Shown: positions 1-7,029 of the stretch, piece after piece
Numbering within the stretch: position 1 is the stretch's first letter
How the letters are laid out: each line of letters starts with the position of its first letter
Source of the DNA: Gammaproteobacteria bacterium UBA6968
Lineage (GTDB): Bacteria > Pseudomonadota > Gammaproteobacteria > Pseudomonadales > Azotimanducaceae
NCBI GenBank assembly: GCA_002450255.1
Contig: DJYW01000117.1
Coordinates: 26,159 to 51,908 of the forward strand
Length of the DNA stretch: 25,750 bases
Reading direction: 5' to 3'
Notes under the pieces: generated by a model
The model's input: the letters and a program-made list of their open reading frames with translations, nothing else
What the model was told of the DNA's origin: nothing
Databases searched by the model: none
Position numbers and translations under genes: made by a program

Positions 1-21
1 TAAGAAAATGGTGGACCATAT

Positions 22-38
22 CGAACCAAATCGGTGCG
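22..38. promoter_or_regulatory. NtrC-like binding site upstream of porin
   Basis: The 17-bp sequence CGAACCAAATCGGTGCG matches 10 of the 14 defined positions of the NtrC consensus TGCACCA-N3-TGGTGCA. Its centre lies about 130 bp before the start predicted from the sigma-54 promoter at 133-149, a normal enhancer distance. The match is imperfect, so the call rests mainly on position relative to that promoter. Confidence 0.4.
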
Positions 39-132
39 AAATCATACTGCCCTGACTCAATTTTGATCACATTACCGACACGATACCTCTGTTTTCATAG
101 GCACCTGCTCGCATAGCCGTTTTTTTTGAAAG

Positions 133-149
133 CTGGCTTTGATTTTGCA
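133..149 (+). promoter_or_regulatory. Sigma-54 promoter of the porin gene
   Basis: CTGGCTTTGATTTTGCA has the -24 core CTGGC and the -12 core TTGCA, with exactly ten bases between the GG and GC dinucleotides as sigma-54 requires. The middle of the -24 element (TTT instead of ACG) is off consensus. Transcription would begin near 160, leaving a leader of about 120 nt before the porin ATG. Confidence 0.6.
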
Positions 150-186
150 GTCCCATGCAACGAGACGCGGGTAGTTGCCGCGTAAC

Positions 187-258
187 AGTCGGCTAGGCAC
201 GCGCGCAAGCGCTGCGCCAAACCGACTATCCCAGCAAGGACCGTCGAGCAGGGTCCTT
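187..258 (+). promoter_or_regulatory. Structured 5' leader of porin mRNA (two hairpins)
   Basis: Hairpin 1 pairs AGTCGG at 187-192 with CCGACT at 222-227, and a GGC/GCC pair with further GC-rich pairing lies inside. Hairpin 2 pairs AAGGACC at 236-242 with GGTCCTT at 252-258. Both fall between the predicted sigma-54 start and the ribosome binding site near 272-278. Hairpin 2 has only a short T stretch after it, so it is a weak terminator at best. Post-transcriptional control or attenuation is inferred, not shown. Confidence 0.45.
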
Positions 259-282
259 TAAGTGCCTTGATTAGGAGAGAAA

Positions 283-903
283 ATGAAAAAATTGACTAAA
301 TTAGTATCGATCGCCGGGTTGGTTCTGAGTGGGTTAGCTGCTTCCCATACCGCCAACGCCGATGTCTCATACAATGTGGGATATGTCTCAGAATACTACT
401 ACCGCGGCTTCTTCCAGAAGAGTTCTTCCGCTAGCGCCGGGCTCGACTTTGAGCAAGGTGGGTTTTACGCCGGTGCGTGGACCGCTGACGTCGGTGACGG
501 CCTAGAGGTTGATGGTTACTTCGGCTACGGCATTGAGACCGAAGGCGGGTTGTCCTTAGGTGTTGGCTTCACTGGGTACTACTACACAGGGGAGTTCGAC
601 GACACATATGAAGAAATCAACCTTAGTGCGGGTTATGGTCCTGTGAGCGTGGGCTACTCCATCGGTGAGTACGCTGGCTTTGGTAGCCCCTCTGATTATG
701 ACTTTTTTGAAATTGGCCTAGACCTGGGCGCTGGCTTTTATGGCACTTATGGCACTTTTGGCCAAGACGCTGAAGGCGCATATTTTGAGTTTGGCTACGG
801 CACCACGGTTGCCGAAATCGATCTTGGCGTATCGCTAATCCTTCCCGATGACACCATCGGTGGCGGAGAAGGACTAGTTCTCTCTATCGGTAAAGGCTTC
901 TAA
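283..903 (+). CDS. TorF/TIGR02001-type putative outer-membrane porin
   Basis: This 206-residue protein resembles the small TIGR02001 (Gcw_chp/TorF) outer-membrane family. The N-terminus is a classical Sec signal peptide: lysines at 2, 3 and 6, a hydrophobic core, and a likely cut after ANA at about residue 26. The mature part opens with DVSYNVGYVSEYYYRG, the family's usual 'N-x-G-x-x-S-x-Y-x-x-RG' start. Alternating aromatic and glycine-rich strands follow, ending in a C-terminal Phe as expected for a BAM substrate. AGGAGAG sits just before the ATG. A strong terminator at 929-957 isolates it from the next gene. It has its own sigma-54 promoter and NtrC-like site, and the next operon is glnK-amtB, so a role in uptake of nitrogen compounds under limitation is likely. 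The substrate is unknown. Confidence 0.85.
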   Translation: MKKLTKLVSIAGLVLSGLAASHTANADVSYNVGYVSEYYYRGFFQKSSSASAGLDFEQGGFYAGAWTADVGDGLEVDGYFGYGIETEGGLSLGVGFTGYYYTGEFDDTYEEINLSAGYGPVSVGYSIGEYAGFGSPSDYDFFEIGLDLGAGFYGTYGTFGQDAEGAYFEFGYGTTVAEIDLGVSLILPDDTIGGGEGLVLSIGKGF

Positions 904-928
904 TCGATTCTGATTTGAGCAGCTTGTC

Positions 929-957
929 AAAAACCCCGCTTCGGCGGGGTTTTTTTT
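929..957 (+). terminator. Rho-independent terminator after the porin gene
   Basis: The stem pairs CCCCGC with GCGGGG around a TTCG tetraloop, is extended by AAA/TTT pairs, and runs into eight T residues. This is a textbook intrinsic terminator and shows that the porin and the P-II/amtB genes are separate transcription units. Confidence 0.93.
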
Positions 958-1015
958 GCTTTGAAAAAAGGCCCCCGGTGTTACGGCCCTCTTCCCTATA
1001 ACGGCTCGAATCCGG

Positions 1016-1032
1016 CGCACCAATTTGGTGAG
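1016..1032. promoter_or_regulatory. NtrC-like binding site upstream of P-II/amtB
   Basis: CGCACCAATTTGGTGAG contains the perfect dyad CACCAA-T-TTGGTG and matches 11 of 14 defined positions of the NtrC consensus TGCACCA-N3-TGGTGCA. Its centre lies about 97 bp before the start predicted from the sigma-54 promoter at 1094-1110, close to the spacing known for glnA/glnK enhancers. Confidence 0.6.
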
Positions 1033-1093
1033 AGGCAACAGCAGGCCTACCCCCCTAAATCTATAAGCTACTGTTTTTAATATATTTATTTAC

Positions 1094-1110
1094 TTGGCAC
1101 GCAAGATGCA
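1094..1110 (+). promoter_or_regulatory. Sigma-54 promoter of the P-II/amtB operon
   Basis: TTGGCACGCAAGATGCA carries a perfect -24 element (TTGGCACG) and a -12 element ATGCA (consensus TTGCA), with ten bases between GG and GC. The start would be near 1121, about 50 nt before the P-II start codon. With the NtrC-like dyad upstream this is the expected control of a glnK-amtB operon. Confidence 0.85.
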
Positions 1111-1172
1111 ACCTCGTTAACGCCGCAGTCGAGGCAATGTCGTCCTCGGAGCAGGCAACAGGACAGGAAGTA

Positions 1173-1517
1173 ATGAAACGTATCGTGGCAGTTATCAAAC
1201 CTTACAAATTTGATGAAGTGCAGGAGTCTCTTGGAGAACTCGTGGAAACGGGTGGCATTACCTTGACCGACGTCAGGGGATTCGGCCGACAACATGGCCA
1301 CGTTGAACTTTATCGCGGAGCGGAATACGTAGCGGCGTTTTTTCCAAAGGTGCAGTTGGAGGCAGCAGTCGAAGACCACCATGTGGATCAAGTCGTAGAC
1401 GCAATCATGCAAGCCGCAATCACAGGGAATACTGGGGACGGCAAAGTCTTCGTATTGCCGTTAACCGAGACTATTGGGATACAGACAGAGCAGTCCCTGG
1501 TAGGCGCGGTCCAGTAA
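1173..1517 (+). CDS. Divergent P-II family nitrogen regulator (GlnK-like)
   Basis: This is a 114-residue trimeric signal-protein family member that would gate AmtB. The start at 1173 is chosen because ACAGGAAG precedes it and MKRIVAVIKPYKFDEV aligns with the usual P-II N-terminus; an upstream ATG at 1137 would add 12 unrelated residues. The T-loop is preserved ([11 protein letters not shown]; Arg48 and Tyr52 match E. coli Arg47 and Tyr51, the pore-plugging and uridylylation residues), as is the B-loop TGNTGDGK. The C-terminal signature is altered: canonical RIRTGE reads GIQTEQ, so both arginines (E. coli 101 and 103) are Gly102 and Gln104. The B-loop lysine is Asn86 and the T-loop aspartate after the tyrosine is Ala55. 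One extra residue lies before the T-loop. Altered ATP/ADP sensing is inferred. It is first in the sigma-54 operon, 5 bp before the amtB reading frame. Confidence 0.9.
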   Translation: MKRIVAVIKPYKFDEVQESLGELVETGGITLTDVRGFGRQHGHVELYRGAEYVAAFFPKVQLEAAVEDHHVDQVVDAIMQAAITGNTGDGKVFVLPLTETIGIQTEQSLVGAVQ

Positions 1518-1534
1518 AGTAAATGGAGGAAGTT

Positions 1535-2779
1535 TTGGAAGAAGTAATTCAACTCAGTTACGCGGTAGACACGCTCTACTTCTTAGTGATGGGGGCGCTG
1601 GTGATGTTTATGGCACCAGGCTTTGCCATGCTCGAAGCCGGAATGGTGCGATCTAAGAGCACCTCAGAAATTCTCACAAAAAATATAGCTTTGTTTTCAA
1701 TCGCATCGCTGATGTACTTGATCTGTGGATACAGCATTATGTATAGCGATGGCGCTGGTTGGTTCCCGGGTTTTGGTAGCTATCTTGGCGGCGGTGACAA
1801 CTCAGTGGAAGATGTGCTGTCTTCTGGTGGAGATGTCTATTATTCCGGTGCTTCAGACTTTTTCTTCCAAGTGGTGTTCGTTGCAACAGCGATGTCGATA
1901 ATTTCTGGCGCCGTTGCTGAACGTATGAAGCTACTCTCTTTCCTAATCTTCGCCGTCGTTATGACCGGCTTTATCTATCCAGTACAAGGCTTCTGGAAGT
2001 GGGGCGGCGGTGCTCTAGATGAAGCTGGCTTCCTGGATTTTGCTGGCTCGGGTGTGGTCCATATGTGTGGTGCAGCAGCAGCTCTAGCGGGCGTTATTCT
2101 GCTTGGTGCGCGTAAAGGCAAGTACGGCCCGAATGGTGAAGTGAACGCTATCCCAGGCGCGAACATGCCGCTCGCAACACTCGGTACTTTCATTTTGTGG
2201 TTTGGCTGGTTTGGTTTTAACGGTGGCTCTGAGCTCGTTATCAGCAACATCGAAGAAGCCAACGCGGTTGCTTTGATCTTTGTAAACACGAACACCGCGG
2301 CGGCAGCCGGCGCAATTGCAGCACTGCTGGCTTCGCTGCTGTTTGGCGGCGGTAAAGCTGATCTCACAATGGCATTGAACGGCGCTCTAGCCGGCCTCGT
2401 TTCGATCACAGCAGAACCATTGACGCCAACCCCGGGCATGGCACTTGTTGTCGGTGCAATTGGCGGCGTTATCGTTTACTTCTCAATCCTAGGTCTCGAT
2501 AAAGTGCTTAAGATCGACGATCCAGTCGGCGCAATCTCCGTGCATGGTTCCTGCGGTATTTGGGGACTGTTCGCCGTCTGCTTGACCAACCCCGATGCGA
2601 CGGTTGGCGCTCAGATCATGGGAATTGTTGTGATCTTCCTTTGGACCTTTATCACCAGCGGCGTGGTTTGGTTCATTTTGAAGATGGCCATCGGTATCCG
2701 CATCTCCGAAGAAGAAGAAGATGCTGGCGCCGACGCGACAGATATTGGAATCGAAGCGTACCCAGAATTTACGCGATAG
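1535..2779 (+). CDS. amtB: Ammonium channel AmtB/AMT1-type
   Basis: This is a polytopic inner-membrane ammonium transporter with about eleven hydrophobic helices. I place the start at TTG 1535 because GGAGG at 1525-1529 lies five bases upstream of it; that same Shine-Dalgarno lies inside the frame if the ATG at 1523 is used, and that ATG has no good site of its own. Numbered from the ATG, the family signature DFAGSGVVHMCGAAAALAG contains Asp172 and the first pore histidine (180). The second is His341 in DPVGAISVHGSCGIWG. The HMCG form of the signature and the C-terminal tail GADATDIGIEAYPEF (compare the G-x-D-x-x-x-H-G-x-x-A-Y motif) are nearer plant/cyanobacterial AMT1 than E. coli AmtB. A P-II gene lies on each side. 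Confidence 0.95.
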   Translation: MEEVIQLSYAVDTLYFLVMGALVMFMAPGFAMLEAGMVRSKSTSEILTKNIALFSIASLMYLICGYSIMYSDGAGWFPGFGSYLGGGDNSVEDVLSSGGDVYYSGASDFFFQVVFVATAMSIISGAVAERMKLLSFLIFAVVMTGFIYPVQGFWKWGGGALDEAGFLDFAGSGVVHMCGAAAALAGVILLGARKGKYGPNGEVNAIPGANMPLATLGTFILWFGWFGFNGGSELVISNIEEANAVALIFVNTNTAAAAGAIAALLASLLFGGGKADLTMALNGALAGLVSITAEPLTPTPGMALVVGAIGGVIVYFSILGLDKVLKIDDPVGAISVHGSCGIWGLFAVCLTNPDATVGAQIMGIVVIFLWTFITSGVVWFILKMAIGIRISEEEEDAGADATDIGIEAYPEFTR

Positions 2780-2793
2780 TTGCCAGTAATTGG

Positions 2794-2818
2794 GCCGTCG
2801 GAGTAATGCTCCGACGGC
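2794..2818 (+). other. Perfect 10-bp hairpin between amtB and glnK
   Basis: GCCGTCGGAG at 2794-2803 pairs perfectly with CTCCGACGGC at 2809-2818 around the loop TAATG. It starts 14 bases after the amtB stop codon. No T-run follows, so it is not a standard intrinsic terminator; it may protect the 3' end of the P-II/amtB mRNA or reduce readthrough into the second P-II gene. The rest of the 207-bp gap shows no sigma-54 promoter that I can identify. Confidence 0.6.
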
Positions 2819-2953
2819 TACAGCTGGTGTAAATTCTTTGTTGGGAATCGTCGGGTTATAAGGCAATGCAGTAAATCGCCTACTAAAATATTCTAACGCT
2901 GCCACAAAGTGCGGTAAGGTGAACAAACGGTGGGACGGAAACCCCTGGATTGA

Positions 2954-3325
<372 letters not shown>

Positions 3326-3342
3326 CCAAAATTCTGACGGGC

Positions 3343-3377
3343 CGCGGTCGCTGTAGTCTGACCGCGCCTGTCTTTTT
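3343..3377 (+). terminator. Probable terminator after glnK
   Basis: CGCGGTC at 3343-3349 pairs with GACCGCG at 3360-3366 around a ten-base loop, and five T residues follow after a six-base interval. The interval weakens it as an intrinsic terminator, but its place 17 bases after the glnK stop fits. Confidence 0.55.
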
Positions 3378-3713
3378 AGCTGTAAAGCCGCCAATCTCCG
3401 CCGCTTTTTTGACCGTACGCTCGGCTTCACCTAAATTCAATTGAGCGCTGCTCATCGCACCTTGCCCTCCCCGGTCACCTGCAAAGAACCTGCTTTTGTT
3501 CAATGCCCTAACCTCTCGACGGTTTTTTTCTAGCCACGTTTTTGATCTGTTGAGTTTGCATCAGTCGCTCAGTCCTTTTTGGCTCTTACGGCCACTACCC
3601 TCCGCCATCTTGTTGAGAGACTTGCTTGACCGCGCTTCTACAAGCCGCTTTGACACTCACGTATACTCCCAGCTCAGCAATATCAACTTGATCGATAAGA
3701 CGAGTCAGTCACT
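3378..3713. other. Gene-poor gap between glnK and thrC
   Basis: About 336 bp without a gene I can support. A -10-like TATACT lies at 3662-3667, 47 bp before the thrC ATG, but no -35 element sits at a proper distance (the nearby TTGACA at 3650-3655 is only six bases away). On the minus strand an ATG at 3455 with purine-rich sequence before it opens a 56-codon frame that runs back over the end of glnK. I do not call it a gene. Confidence 0.5.
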
Positions 3714-5111
3714 ATGAAATACTGCAGTACCCGCGGCGGGGTCTCGGGTCTTACCTTTACAGATGCACTGCTAATGGGCTTGGCTTCGGATGGCGGTCTG
3801 CTTGTTCCGGAACAGATCCCAGATGTTAGAGACAACTTAGCATCTTGGCGCGATCTGTCCTTTGTTGAATTAGCGCAAGAGATCATCGCGCTGTTTGTCG
3901 ATGATATTGAGCGTAAAGACCTGGATGAGTTGATACGTGCGGCATATATGTCTTTCGACCACCCGGAGGTGATCGGCACAAAACAGCTTGATGCGATTAA
4001 AGTGGTCGAGCTGTTCCACGGGCCGACGCTTGCTTTTAAAGACGTTGCTCTGCAGCTGCTAGGACAGCTGTTCACTTACGTATTGAATGCACGTGGCCAG
4101 CGCTTAAATATTCTCGGAGCGACCAGCGGTGATACCGGCAGCGCTGCTATCGCAGGGGTGCGAGGCCAGCACAATATCGACATATTTATTCTCTACCCGC
4201 GTGGCCGGGTTAGCCCAATGCAAGAACTGCAAATGACAACTGTCGCGGATAGTAACGTCCACTGTGTGGCGGTGGATGGCTCGTTTGATGACTGCCAGAA
4301 TTTGATGAAGGCTGTGTTCGCCGACCTGGACTTCAAACAGCAATACCAGCTTGGTGCGGTCAACTCCGTGAATTGGGCGCGGGTCCTTGCACAAATCGTC
4401 TATTATGGCTTTGCTAGTCTGCGCCAACACAAAGAATCTGTTTTTGCTGTGCCGACGGGCAATTTCGGCAATGTGTTCGCAGCGTATTTGGCCTATAAGA
4501 TGGGCTTTCCCATCCAACAACTGATTGTTGCAACTAACGAAAATGACATTCTTGCGCGCTTTTATGCGACTGGAGATTATTCTCGCGGCGAGTCAAAGAA
4601 GACTATTTCGCCTGCGATGGACATTCAGATTGCAAGCAACTTCGAACGCTTTCTGTTTTATTACTTAGACCGCGATGCCACGAAACTGGCGCAAATGATG
4701 GCAACCTTTAACACGACTGGCCGTTGCTCAATTGGCGCGCCGCCCACAGACGGTATCTTCAAGGCTTATGCCGTGACCGAAGCGGAGACGCGCTCTGCGT
4801 TGCATGAAGTTTACAGCGAACATGATTACATTTTGGATCCGCATACAGCGGTGGGTTACGTCGCTGCACAGCGGTCGTTGGCGGCTGCGGCAGCGAATGC
4901 CGGCCAGGGTCATGGTGATACCGAGACAGTTATGACTGTGATGGCGACTGCACATCCAGCGAAATTTCCTGAAACGGTGCACGAGTCTATTGGTACCACG
5001 CCTACCCATCCATCTTTAGAGGCGTTGCGTGACAAACCGACTCGCAGCGGGGCTTTACCGGCAGAGCTAGATGCGGTGAAAGCTTATTTGATCGAGCGTA
5101 TCAGTGCTTAA
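3714..5111 (+). CDS. thrC: Threonine synthase
   Basis: This 465-residue PLP enzyme converts O-phosphohomoserine to threonine and phosphate in the cytosol, the last step of threonine synthesis. The N-terminus MKYCSTRGGVSGLTFTDALLMGLASDGGLLVPE is the standard threonine synthase opening. The cofactor lysine is Lys109 in HGPTLAFKDVALQ. ATSGDTGSAA binds the phosphate and TGNFGNVFAAYLA is a further family motif. Length matches the short bacterial/fungal type of threonine synthase. No strong Shine-Dalgarno precedes the ATG. In many gammaproteobacteria thrC follows hom; here hom is absent and the gene stands alone, 28 bp from the convergent yigB. The 28-bp gap lies within a CTGGTC/GACCAG dyad (5123-5151) that could serve as a shared terminator. 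Confidence 0.95.
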   Translation: MKYCSTRGGVSGLTFTDALLMGLASDGGLLVPEQIPDVRDNLASWRDLSFVELAQEIIALFVDDIERKDLDELIRAAYMSFDHPEVIGTKQLDAIKVVELFHGPTLAFKDVALQLLGQLFTYVLNARGQRLNILGATSGDTGSAAIAGVRGQHNIDIFILYPRGRVSPMQELQMTTVADSNVHCVAVDGSFDDCQNLMKAVFADLDFKQQYQLGAVNSVNWARVLAQIVYYGFASLRQHKESVFAVPTGNFGNVFAAYLAYKMGFPIQQLIVATNENDILARFYATGDYSRGESKKTISPAMDIQIASNFERFLFYYLDRDATKLAQMMATFNTTGRCSIGAPPTDGIFKAYAVTEAETRSALHEVYSEHDYILDPHTAVGYVAAQRSLAAAAANAGQGHGDTETVMTVMATAHPAKFPETVHESIGTTPTHPSLEALRDKPTRSGALPAELDAVKAYLIERISA

Positions 5112-5139
5112 CGGCGGCAGGCCTGGTCTGTTTGTAGTG

Positions 5140-5967
5140 TTAACCGACCAGTGATTCGATATAGCTCAGAGCGTGGCTTAGTTCGGGCAAGCTCTTAGCG
5201 GTGTAGGTTGCGGCTGCGACCGTTTGATCTTGAAGATCGCCTGCTCTCGGTAGGTTTGCGCCTACAGCCCCTGGCGCGGATTGAGTAGCGGCTACCGCCT
5301 TTCCTTCGCCTGGCCTTAGTCCACCTTTTATATGGTCTACATCAACCCAAACACTGTGCATCCCGGCATTGGCCGCGCCGGTTATGTCGTCCAGAATATT
5401 GTCGCCAATGTGCACGGCGTAAGGCGCTGCAATGTCGCGCTTCTTGAGTGCAGCTTCAAACATAGCCGCATGAGGCTTTTTAAATCCCACGTCCGCGCTG
5501 GATATGGCATCCACCAAATAATCTGCAATCCCCGCTCGCTTTACATCAGCATTGCCGTTGGTCAGCGCAATAATTGGGTACAACTGGGATAGATAGCGTA
5601 AGACATCCACAGCGCCGGGGAAAAACTGAACCTGGTTGCGGTGGTCGAAGAATATGGCAAAGCCCTCTGCCGCGAGTTGTTCTGCGGTCGCATCGGCATA
5701 TCCCGCGAAACGCATCACTTCTGCGAGCAAGGTGCGGCGAAGAAAGCTCAGGTCGTGTCTGTGTTCAGGATGTCGCTCGACAACCTTAGCTCGCATAGCA
5801 CCCATGTCGCCGCTTCGATAAACCTCGTACGCGTCGCGCGCCTCGCTTTTTAACCAGGATCTGAGGGCCTCTTCGGCGCGGCCAATGGTTTTCGCCGTGT
5901 CCCAGAGCGTGTCGTCCAGATCCAGCGTAATAAGCTGGATGTTTGTTTTTGGATAGCCTTTGTGCAT
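5140..5967 (-). CDS. yigB: HAD-superfamily hydrolase, YigB-like phosphatase
   Basis: The context dapF-DUF484-xerC-HAD matches E. coli yigB, a phosphatase of FMN and of the riboflavin intermediate 5-amino-6-(5-phospho-D-ribitylamino)uracil. From the ATG at 5967 the protein has 275 residues: motif I LDLDDTLWD (Asp16, Asp18), a helical cap at about 25-110, motif II ALTNGNAD (Thr136), motif III lysine in GFKKPH (163/164), motif IV HIGDNILDDITGAANAG. I prefer 5967 because GGAAA lies six bases upstream and residues 1-16 align with the family start; a GTG at 6117 would add 50 basic, low-complexity residues and has its purine tract touching the start. Odd: residues about 213-255, between motif IV and the final helix, are an Ala/Gly/Pro-rich insert encoded by DNA full of short dyads. 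Confidence 0.85.
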   Translation of the reverse strand: MHKGYPKTNIQLITLDLDDTLWDTAKTIGRAEEALRSWLKSEARDAYEVYRSGDMGAMRAKVVERHPEHRHDLSFLRRTLLAEVMRFAGYADATAEQLAAEGFAIFFDHRNQVQFFPGAVDVLRYLSQLYPIIALTNGNADVKRAGIADYLVDAISSADVGFKKPHAAMFEAALKKRDIAAPYAVHIGDNILDDITGAANAGMHSVWVDVDHIKGGLRPGEGKAVAATQSAPGAVGANLPRAGDLQDQTVAAATYTAKSLPELSHALSYIESLVG

Positions 5968-6076
5968 GAATTTTTCCGAATTTGCGCTTGCCCCAATTCT
6001 TTGTGTTGGGCTGTTCGTTGTTATTTTTGGACTGTTCGCTGCAAGCGGTGGCCTGCTAACTCTTGCCGGTTTTTGA
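5966..6076 (+). CDS. Possible 36-residue hydrophobic peptide (doubtful)
   Basis: An ATG at 5966 opens a short + strand frame ending at TGA 6076. It encodes a few polar residues, then a run of about 26 hydrophobic residues (for example ILCVGLFVVIFGLFAASGG), enough for one membrane span. It lies opposite the stretch between the xerC stop and the preferred yigB start, which is otherwise unexplained. Against it: the only purine tract (GGAT at 5951-5954) is 11 bases from the ATG, no promoter is obvious, and antisense frames of hydrophilic DNA often look hydrophobic. I have no homologue to name. Confidence 0.15.
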   Translation: MNFSEFALAPILCVGLFVVIFGLFAASGGLLTLAGF

Positions 6077-6132
6077 CTGAAGCGGTTGCTTAGAACTCGG
6101 CAATCATTATTTGGCACCTTCTCAAGCTGGCC

Positions 6133-7029
6133 CTATTCACTTTCATCTGCTTGTAAGTGAGCACGTGGGTGCGCGTCGTCGTAGACCTTAGCGAGGTGCT
6201 CAAAATCCAGGTGAGTATAAATCTGCGTCGTACTTATATTGCTGTGTCCCAGTAACTCTTGTACCGAGCGCAGATCTCCTGAGGAGCCCAACAAATGCGT
6301 GGCGAAGCTATGTCGCAAAAGATGCGGATTTAAGGTGCTATCACCCAACAGGCGCACTCCTAAATCCTTTAAACGCTTTTGCACGGTCCGCGTACGAACG
6401 CCGGTACCAGGCTTCCGACCTGGAAAAACAAAGGCATCCGGACCGTCATTCGCGCGGTTTTCTCGCCAAACACGCAATGCAGCGATGCTTTGTTTGCCGA
6501 GTGGACAGCGGCGTGCTTTATCGCCTTTGCCGACTACTGCGACCGTCCTGTTGCTCAAATCAATATCCCGCCACCGGAGTCCGGTTAACTCGCTTACCCG
6601 TAGGCCGCTGCCGTACAACAGTTCCAGCATAGTGCGGTCGCGTTTTGCTAATTTAGTTGCTGGGTCTTCGGCAAAAAGGCGCGCAGCTGTGTCGACGTCC
6701 ATCACTTGCGGCAGCCGTTGCTTTGCCTTAGGTGTCTGAATTGCTTCAGCCGGGTTCGCGGGTAGCGCGTAGTGCTGAATCAAATAGTTAAAATAAGTGC
6801 GCAAAGCGGATAAGGCGCGTTGTATGGAGCGGCTTGCCAGGCCGTCGCGATTCAGCTGTGACACCAAGGCGTTTAGGTCGCGCGGCCGGATTGTTTCAAG
6901 CGGCTGTGGCAGATGTTTGTATGCAAGAGTTATGTCGCGACGATAAGCTTCGAGTGTATTTGCCGAATATTGCTTACTAAACGCCAGGTGACCTAAAAAG
7001 GCTTCGAGCGCGACGCTGCGATCAATCAC
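6133..7029 (-). CDS. xerC: Tyrosine recombinase XerC
   Basis: This 298-residue site-specific recombinase, with XerD, resolves chromosome dimers at dif. The N-terminal SAM-like DNA-binding domain covers about residues 1-90 and the catalytic domain about 108-285. All catalytic residues are present: Arg144 (GSGLRVSELTGLRW), Lys168 (VVGKGDKAR), His236 and Arg239 (PHLLRHSFATHLL), His262 (LLGHSNIST) and the nucleophile Tyr271 (TQIYTHLDF). Each is offset by four from E. coli XerC, so length and spacing are normal. The start is a GTG that shares its G with the TAG stop of the DUF484 gene (TAGTG), implying translational coupling. The dapF-DUF484-xerC neighbourhood marks it as XerC rather than XerD or a phage integrase. 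Confidence 0.95.
   Translation of the reverse strand: MIDRSVALEAFLGHLAFSKQYSANTLEAYRRDITLAYKHLPQPLETIRPRDLNALVSQLNRDGLASRSIQRALSALRTYFNYLIQHYALPANPAEAIQTPKAKQRLPQVMDVDTAARLFAEDPATKLAKRDRTMLELLYGSGLRVSELTGLRWRDIDLSNRTVAVVGKGDKARRCPLGKQSIAALRVWRENRANDGPDAFVFPGRKPGTGVRTRTVQKRLKDLGVRLLGDSTLNPHLLRHSFATHLLGSSGDLRSVQELLGHSNISTTQIYTHLDFEHLAKVYDDAHPRAHLQADESE

Noticed and set aside
1975..2439. Long minus-strand open frame of 154 codons inside amtB
   Set aside because: It is fully antisense to a clear ammonium channel gene and its Ala/Pro-rich composition is the mirror of amtB codon use.
3650..3667. TTGACA and TATACT just before thrC as a promoter
   Set aside because: The two hexamers are separated by only six bases, so they cannot act together; no other -35 sits 16-18 bases before TATACT.
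6239..6739. Long + strand open frame of 166 codons opposite xerC
   Set aside because: XerC on the other strand has every catalytic residue; the + frame is an arginine-rich shadow with no recognisable domain.
6133..7029. Considered that the tyrosine recombinase could be a phage or island integrase
   Set aside because: Its length, its catalytic spacing identical to XerC, and the dapF-DUF484 neighbourhood all point to housekeeping XerC; there is no tRNA or att duplication nearby.
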